From: Closterium sp. Naga37s-1
Taxonomy: Eukaryota > Streptophyta > Zygnematophyceae > Desmidiales > Closteriaceae
Reading direction: 5' to 3'
Assembly (NCBI GenBank): GCA_947471745.1
Contig: CANJKZ010000400.1
Location: forward strand, 1,426,001 to 1,490,000
Length of the DNA: 64,000 bases
Position numbers and translations under genes: made by a program. Below are positions 57,485 through 64,000 of this stretch, piece by piece (the stretch's first letter is position 1; the number at the start of each line of letters is the position of its first letter). The notes below the pieces were generated by a model that made no database searches, was not told where the DNA came from, and worked only from the letters and a program-made list of their open reading frames with translations.

Positions 57485-59320
57485 GCCACCCCTGCTGCAC
57501 CGGGGAGCCTCGCGCTCCATCCCTTCTGCACCGGGGAGCCTCGCGCTCCACCCCTGCTGCACCGGGGAGCCTCGCGCTCCACCCCTGCTGCACACCCCTG
57601 CTGCACCAGGGAGCCTCGCGCTCCACCCCTGCTGCACCGGGGAGCCTCGTGCTCCACCCCTGCTGCACCAGGGAGCCTCGCGCTCCACCCCTGCTGCACC
57701 GGGGAGCCTCCCGCTCCACCCCTTCTGCACCGGGTAGCCTCGCGCTCCACCCCTGCTGCACCGGGGAGCCTCCCGCTCTGCCCCTGCTGCACTGGGGAGC
57801 CTCCGGCTCCGCCCCTGCTGCACCGGGGAGCCTCGCGCTCCACCCCTGCTGCACCGCTCGCGCTCCCACCCTGCTGCACCGGGGAGCCTCGCGCTCCACC
57901 CCTGCTGCACCTGGGAGCCTCGCTCTCCACCCCTGCTGCACCGGGGAGCCTCGCGCTCCACCCCTGCTGCACCGGGGAGCCTCGCGCTCCACCCCTGCTG
58001 CACCAGGGAGCCTCCCGCTCCTCCCCTGTTGCACCGGGGAGCCTCCCGCTCCACCCCTGCTGCACCGGGGAGCCTCGCGCTCCACCCCTGCTGCACCGGG
58101 GAGCCTCGCGCTCCACCCCTGCTGCACCGGGGAGCCTCGCGCTCTGCCCCTGCTGCACTGGGGAGCCTCCGGCTCCGCCCCTGCTGCACCGGGGAGCCTC
58201 GCGCTCCACCCCTGCTGCACCGCTCGTGCTCCCACCCTGCTGCACCGGGGAGCCTCGCACTCCACCCCTGCTGCACCGGGGAGCCTCGCTCTCCACCCCT
58301 GCTGCACCGGGGAGCCTCGCGCTCCACCCCTGCTGCACCAGGGAGCCTCCCGCTCCTCCCCTGCTGCACCGGGGAGCCTCCCGCTCCACCCCTGCTGCAC
58401 CGGGGAGCCTCGCGCTCCACCCTGCTGCACCGGTGAGCCTCCCGCTCCACCCCTGCTGCACCGGGGAGCCTCGCGCTCCACCCCTGCTGCACCGGGGAGC
58501 CTCGCGCTCCACGCCTGCTGCACCGGGAAGCCTCCCGCTCCACCCCTGCTGCACCGGGGAGCCTCGCGCTCCCCTCCTGCTGCACCGGGGAGCCTCGCGC
58601 TCCACCCCTGCTGCACCGTGGAGCCTCGCGCTCCACCCCTGCTGCACCGGGGAGCCTCGCGCTCCACTCGTGCTGCACCGGGGAGCCCCACGCTCCACCC
58701 GTGCTGCACCGGGGAGCCTCGCGCTCCACCCGTGCTGCACCGGGGAGCCTCGCGCTCCACCCGTGCTGCACCGGGGAGCCTCGCGCTCCACCCCTGCTGC
58801 ACCGGGGAGCCTCGCGCTCCACCCCTGCTGCACCGGGGAGCGTCCCACTCCTCCCCTGCTGCACTGGGGAGCCTCGCGCTCCACCCCTGGTGCACCGGGG
58901 AGCCTCCCGCTCCTCCCCTGCTTCACCGTGGAGCCTCGCGCTCCACCCCTGCTGCATCGGGGAGCCTCGCGCTCCACCCTGCTGCACCGGGGAGCCCCGC
59001 GCTCCACCCCTGCTGCACCGGGGAGCCTCCCGCTCCACCCCTGCTGCACCGGGGAGCGTCCCACTCCTCCCCTGCTGCACCGGGGAGCCTCGCGCTCCAC
59101 CCCTGCTGCACCGGGGAGCCTCCCGCTCCTCCCCTGCTTCACCGTGGAGCCTCGCGCTCCACCCCTGCTGCATCGGGGAGCCTCGCGCTCCACCCTGCTG
59201 CACCGGGGAGCCCCGCGCTCCACCCCTGCTGCACCGGGGAGCCTCCCGCTCCACCCCTGCTGCACCGGGGAGCCTCCCGCTCCACCCCTGCTGCACCGGG
59301 GAGCCTACCGCTCCACCCCA
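57485..59320. repeat. 31-bp minisatellite, about 59 copies
   Basis: Units of 31 bp built on CACCCCTGCTGCACCGGGGA plus GCCTCGCGCTC run for about 1.83 kb with small indels and substitutions. Because 31 is not a multiple of three and the unit rarely makes a stop, long open frames appear in several frames on both strands (up to about 700 codons) with a 31-residue periodicity. I treat these as repeat artefacts. Confidence 0.93.
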
Positions 59321-59781
59321 GCATTGGGTGCACAAGAATAGCACGCGCTTTGAGGCTTTTTCTTGTGGTGAGTTTCTGTACCCACCCCTTTTCTCTTCTG
59401 CACCACACTTGCAGCTTTGCGCACCCACGTAGTACCGTAATTGCCCTGACATGTACCGGTACAAGCAGATTTGGCCCTCAGTTTCTACACAGATGGAACG
59501 ACATACCATGATGCCATGCTCCCAGTCGCAGAAGACATATCACCACATGGAAAACATGCATCAGTAGTTACAGAAGTTGGACTACAACAACAGGTTACTT
59601 TAGTTTAAGCACACGAATGTACGGGTAGCTGATGGCGCTTCAGCCAATAACCAAACCACTTGTTAGCTCTGCTCTATACTGGATGATCAACCATGCTAGC
59701 AGGGCAGCTCCAGCCTTGTCAGCTTCTATATCCTATTGCATGTGACCCCTTAGCCTGGGCCGCATTGTGCTTGCACTGATG
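59321..59781. other. Intergenic region at the 3' side of the LBD gene
   Basis: About 460 bp, probably including the LBD 3' UTR. No feature recognised. Confidence 0.4.
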
Positions 59782-60874
59782 TCATGAGAGCAGCTGGAGC
59801 AGCTCACCAGGAGAGCTCTGCTTCCCGTGAACATTTTCATGCGCAGAAAGGAAAGTGCTGCTGTGCTGCTGATGCATCCCCTCCTCTATGCCAGATCTGC
59901 ACAGGGACCGCCACGGGTTGCCTGCAACACCTGGTGCGGGAAACGAGGCTGGTGGGTAGAAATCTGGCACCTCTACAGTTGCGTGCGAGTCTAGTGATTC
60001 CGATCCTGCCCTCGCTCCTGCAATGCTGCTGCCTCCCATGGCGAGGTCTGGCCGGAGATGCAGGTTCGGCGAGACGAATTGCGGCGAGCCTGAGGTGGGG
60101 GCATGCATGAGCTTGGGGCGTCTGGCCACTGGCGCCAGCAGCAGCGCGCTGCTCTCCTCGGGGCCTCTGCTGCTCTTGGACCCGCTCAAGCCACTCGGTC
60201 TGGTCCCACTGACGCCACTGGCCATGGGGGACAGACAGCTGGCAGGACTCTCCGTGCGCTCTGGAGCCGCCCGCGCGCCGCCCGCTGCCGCTGCCGGGGC
60301 GGCTGGGGTTTTGTGGTTCTCCATTGCTGACGGAACAGCAGGTGGCGTGCACGGCCGTAGACGTTGCTGCTTCTCGCTCTCTGCTTGCTGTTGCTGCTGC
60401 TGCTGTAGCTGCTGCTGTTGCGCTTGCTGCTGCTGCAGCTGCGGCGGTGCAGCACTCGGCTGCTGCTGTTGGTGTGTTGGGGGTAGATAAGCAGCACCGC
60501 CAGTTGCTGCCTGTCCGGAATTACTCTGCACTTGCTGGCTTTGCACGGCTGCCACGTGTCCGAACGTCATTGGTTGGAAGCCAGTCATGGGGAACCCGGG
60601 AATCTGAGCTGGCGGTGGCGGCGTTGCGATCATCATCACTCCGCCAGGCGCCGCGCTAGGAAAGGTGGTCGCGGGGGCGGTAGTCCCGTGGGCAGCCGGC
60701 CAATAGGAGATCATCTGACCATGCGCGACCATCGGCTGGCTGGCAGACATGACGGTTGCGCCAGCGGCCGGGACGGAGACGGCGGCACTGGGTTGGTAAA
60801 TGCCGTGTGCAGTATACATGTTGTGTAGATGCGTCATCTGCTGTTGCTGCTGCTGTTGTTGCTGAAGCTGCACG

Positions 60875-60910
<36 letters not shown>

Positions 60911-61590
60911 ATCAGTTGCTGTGAAAGGTAGCTCCCCGCAGACCCGCCCATGAGCAACCCACTCACACCCCCTGCAGCGCCAGGTAAGGCGGGGAGCGCG
61001 GACGCGGTCGCGGGCAGTCCGCCACGTGGCCTCAGGACGCCCATTGCCCCAGGAAAGAACGGCGCGCCGCCGGGAAACACGGGCGGCGGGAACGCGGAAG
61101 GTGCAGCGGAGTTTCCGACCATCATGACAGGCCCTGCTGACGTCACCATGGTGGGAGTAGGGAGAGCAGAAGCCGCTACGATCGGCCGGACAGTGGGAGT
61201 GGGGAACTGGGGAGCCGGAGGATTGGTCGAGAGAGTGACGGCCGGAGAGGAAGTGTCGGATATCGGCTTTATCGACCCTCCGCGAAGCACGGCGTCGACC
61301 GCGGCCTCGCAGAAATGCCACTGGCCTGTCCAGAGCAGTCCCGAAGCGCCGTAAACGGGATTGATGGTGCGGCCGCACGCCTCGAAGAGAAGCGACTGGA
61401 AGAGCGCGGGCCGTTGGATCTCCTCGACTCCCGAGATGAACCCCATGAGGCCCGCGCGGCCGTAGAACTTGGCGAGGAAGAGCGTCGCGTGGCCCTGCGC
61501 CTCCGCGCCGTCGATCCCGGCGAGGCAGTGGCGGATCACGCAGCTCTCGCTGCATCCTTTTCGTAACACGCGACAGCCGTTGCAGCTCAT
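59782..61590 (-). CDS. LBD (class II): LOB-domain (LBD) transcription factor, class II
   Basis: One uninterrupted frame of 602 residues starts at 61590. It begins with the LOB domain: a zinc-finger-like CX2CX6CX3C (CNGCRVLRKGCSESC), then FLAKFYGRAGLMGFI and LFEACGRTINPVYG, close to the end-of-domain sequence of plant LBD37-LBD42. These class II features replace the GAS block and Leu zipper of class I. In flowering plants class II members repress anthocyanin and nitrate-response genes. The rest of the protein is low complexity, with polyGln at about residues 225-250 and 365-395. Plant class II proteins are usually 200-300 residues, so this one is about twice as long. Plus-strand frames over the locus are Ala/Val-rich mirrors. 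Confidence 0.95.
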
Positions 61591-63658
61591 GGCGATAGCT
61601 GTGGAGTGATATATACAAAATTAGATTTTGATCTAATAAATGGGACACCTTCGTTCTCACAGCAATCTCTGGTGCGCCAACTAACAAAGTGCACTAGGAA
61701 CTGGCTCAAACATCTGCTTTATCCCTTCTGGACGTCAGAGGAACTTAGTCATTATGGTGGAGTCGCTCTGTAGTCACGGGTTCTCATGTAAATAAGCGCG
61801 GGCGGGAGGAGGATGAGGAGTGGACCAGATAAAGTGTAGGAGGAGCACACGAAGCAGCAACAACCTCACTGGTGGGGGACACAGCGATCACTAAGAGAGC
61901 AGATCTCTCGTCTCGCTCGGGGTCGCTGCCTGCCTGTTTTCAGCCAAGCCGAGCCGCGTCACTTTTGTAGATCTCCCAGGAACGCTAATGAACAATCCGT
62001 CGATGAAATGACGCCGTCCCTAAAGCTGATCAGACCAGGTTAGGAAGGTCCGCGCAGACGTGGCAGAGGCTCTGCTGAAGCCTGTTGCTGGTTCGGCTAA
62101 GCTGGTAAAGTTCGTCGCTGCTTTTGCCCTGGCAGCTTGGATAAGATATTTGCTGTGCACCAATTGTGAAATCCATGCCGAAGCTGAGCAGTGAGCACCA
62201 TTGATGAGCACATCTGACTCATGAAGTATCTTCCTAAGTGAGGAACAGAAACGTCAGCCCAACACATTTCCACGTAGAACAGGTCTTTCACTTACTCATA
62301 AAGGAGGCTCACCATTGAGGCTCCCGATTCGCGGCGTCGCCCCTACGGTCATTTACCTTCCAACACCGCAGCTAAAGCAGGTGAGCCTTATCCTCTGACT
62401 CATTGATGACATGGATGACGCACGCAACGCATTCCACTCTCCAACGTTTTCGGGAACCGTATGTGAGGCTTCAATGCGATTGGAGAGCAACGCCGACCTC
62501 GCCATGTCACTCCGTGATGTGTTGATTGCTCCACAGGCGCGGACAGACTGTCCACAAAAGGTTTGGAAACATTTTTTGTGGACACGCAGGGACCATGTTT
62601 GTGAATCGTGAGCGAAAAACTGTAGAGCGGCTGTATTTTGTTCTCTCGTGGCTTTCCTTGTCGCAAGTCCATTCTGCATAGGAATTGTACCCTGCTCAGT
62701 GGACTCGCGGTCAGCAATCTGAAAAACCGCATGGGAAGTGGGGATTCCGTGTGTGAAGACGTTTCCATATTCGCTAGTTCTCCATTCCAGCCGCGCAGGG
62801 ATGATTACAACCAATCGAGAGCAAGCATGTGGAGCTTTTCCTCGCTTCTGGGTAGTGTGCTAGGAACGAGCGGTAGATAAAATGGACAACGTTATTGTAT
62901 CTGTTACTATCATATATTTTTGTTCTGTACAACTGTGGATGTATGGATATGGGTTCCAATTGGGCCCTATTATTTATTTATTGCGGTATATGTACTGATC
63001 TATTCCCTTGTATCCTATAGAGCCTCAGATTTGGAAGAATCCGTTCTGCAACTAAGATAACACATCTAATTAAGATATGTTATTTATCAGCCTCTTGCTA
63101 TATGTTCGTCCATGGGCATCTTGTTGCATGTAGTTGAGTGATCACATACTTTTATATTGTAAGTGGAGAGCCCTTTTCGAGCCTAACTTCATGGTGGTGG
63201 TTAGCCACTTCAAATCATGTCATGACCTCGAGTTGAGGTACAGCACACGCTTGTTGACATTCTCCAGGATCGGCCCCACATATTCGCTTTCAAGGTTAGA
63301 GGCTGATGAGGGTCGATTCCCCAGATTGTGGGAGGAGGCACGCAGCTCTCCAGAATTTGCTTCACAGCCACTTGGACTCAACCTTCCGACCAATCACAGG
63401 CAATGCCCAGGACTTCACGGCGCCAGCCATCGAGGGTGACACGCACATCAACACTGTTCATGGTTTCCATTCTTTCTCTCATTTCTGCCATCATCCATGG
63501 CCATGGGCACTTGAAATGATCATTGCTCACACCACTTTCAAAGTCTCTTATTTGAGTCCATTGCCATCGCGCAGGGACTGCAACAAATCCTCCGCCTTTT
63601 TTCCGCGTTACGTCTCTAGTGTCTTTCTTTCGAGTCTGCTTCTGATAGGCTGTAGGCC
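61591..63658. other. Intergenic region between divergent LBD and importin genes
   Basis: About 2.07 kb that should hold both promoters and 5' UTRs. Frames at 62353-62814 (-) and 63134-63439 (+) have no known domain. I see no repeat or named control element. Confidence 0.45.
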
Positions 63659-64000
63659 ATGGATCCAGCTGTGGCGATCGTGTTGGGCCAGGATCCCGCG
63701 CCATTTGAGCAGCTGCTGCAGCGACTCCTTTCCCCGTCAAACGACGACAGAGGCGAGGCCGAGCGCATATTCAATCTCTGCAAGCAGCAGCCTGACGCTC
63801 TCGTTCTCCGCCTCGTCGCAGCGCTGCAGTCCTCTGCCGCAGGAGCGGACGTGCGTACGATCGGCGCGGTGCTCCTTAGACGAGTGATTACGAAGGACAG
63901 CGTGTCGCTATGGCCGCAACTGAGTCCCGCGACGCAGGCGACCGTCAAGACTGAATTGCTCGCTAGCGTGCAAAGAGAGCCTACTAAGGCGATCTGGAAG
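63659..64000 (+). CDS. IPO5-like: Importin-5 / karyopherin beta-3-like protein, N-terminus, cut by window end
   Basis: An open frame of 114 codons runs from the ATG at 63659 to the window end. The pattern FEQLLQRLLSPSNDDRGEAE, then IFNLCKQQP, VLLRRVITKD and LWPQLSPATQATVK is the first HEAT-repeat region of importin-5 (RanBP5, karyopherin beta-3), as I recall the family. These proteins carry cargo such as ribosomal proteins and histones into the nucleus and are regulated by Ran-GTP. Full-length members have about 1,100 residues, so about 90% of the gene lies outside. The next exon border is not reached. Confidence 0.85.
   Translation, partial: MDPAVAIVLGQDPAPFEQLLQRLLSPSNDDRGEAERIFNLCKQQPDALVLRLVAALQSSAAGADVRTIGAVLLRRVITKDSVSLWPQLSPATQATVKTELLASVQREPTKAIWK

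Noticed and set aside
57252-59511. Very long open frames on both strands (up to about 718 codons) over the 31-bp array
   Set aside because: They exist in several frames at once, follow the 31-bp period and contain no domain. They are a by-product of a stop-poor repeat.
62353-62814. Minus-strand frame of 153 codons between LBD and importin genes
   Set aside because: No domain or regular composition. An alternative overlapping frame is equally open.

Overview
The window is nuclear DNA of a plant-lineage eukaryote, most likely a streptophyte (charophyte) alga. The genes have GT-AG introns. The protein families are those of land plants and their algal relatives: a class II LOB-domain factor, a LOV/F-box/Kelch photoreceptor of the ZEITLUPE/FKF1 type, a TOC1/PRR1-like pseudo-response regulator with a CCT domain, a SLOW GREEN 1-like chloroplast TPR protein and a PC-esterase/TBL protein. 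Coding sequence is GC-rich, and the regulators are inflated by polyGln, polyAla and polyGly runs. The species cannot be named from the sequence alone; a zygnematophyte is a reasonable guess.

Layout. Bases 1 to about 16,000 are a nest of retrotransposons. A decayed Ty3/gypsy element on the minus strand is interrupted twice by related Ty1/copia elements on the plus strand. Copia-1 (1-6877) has its 5' end outside the window. Copia-2 (8227-14290) is complete from LTR to LTR with a TTAGA target duplication. Then follow a PC-esterase gene (16544-18412, +) with reiterated 3' ends, a coiled-coil protein gene (21891-19040, -), a SLOW GREEN 1-like gene in five exons (22834-26097, +), a large gene of unknown function (27909-31100, +), an eight-exon EF-hand gene (32907-39223, +), a TA-flanked inverted-repeat element (39300-39788), the ZTL/FKF1-like gene (43658-40405, -) and the TOC1-like gene (45765-51763, +). 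From 51.8 to 59.3 kb there are only repeats: a 28-bp minisatellite, a roughly 600-bp tandem repeat, a solo copia LTR and a 31-bp minisatellite. The window ends with a class II LBD gene (61590-59782, -) and the start of an importin-5-like gene (63659 onward, +).

Two observations stand out. First, the ZTL/FKF1-like and TOC1-like genes lie head to head across about 2.1 kb. In flowering plants ZTL targets TOC1 for degradation. The shared upstream region holds three exact copies of the evening element (AAAATATCT) plus near-matches and two G-boxes. This looks like a linked clock module with a common evening-phased promoter.

Second, several genes carry splice-site-anchored partial exon copies. Acceptor plus 5' half-exon copies lie before the full exon, and 3' half-exon plus donor copies lie after it. 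The EF-hand and SLOW GREEN 1-like genes each hold about ten or more, and the PC-esterase 3' end is reiterated too. This suggests a genome prone to short tandem duplications that straddle exon borders.

Exon models were built by eye from splice consensus, reading phase and recalled family sequences. No search or alignment program was run.
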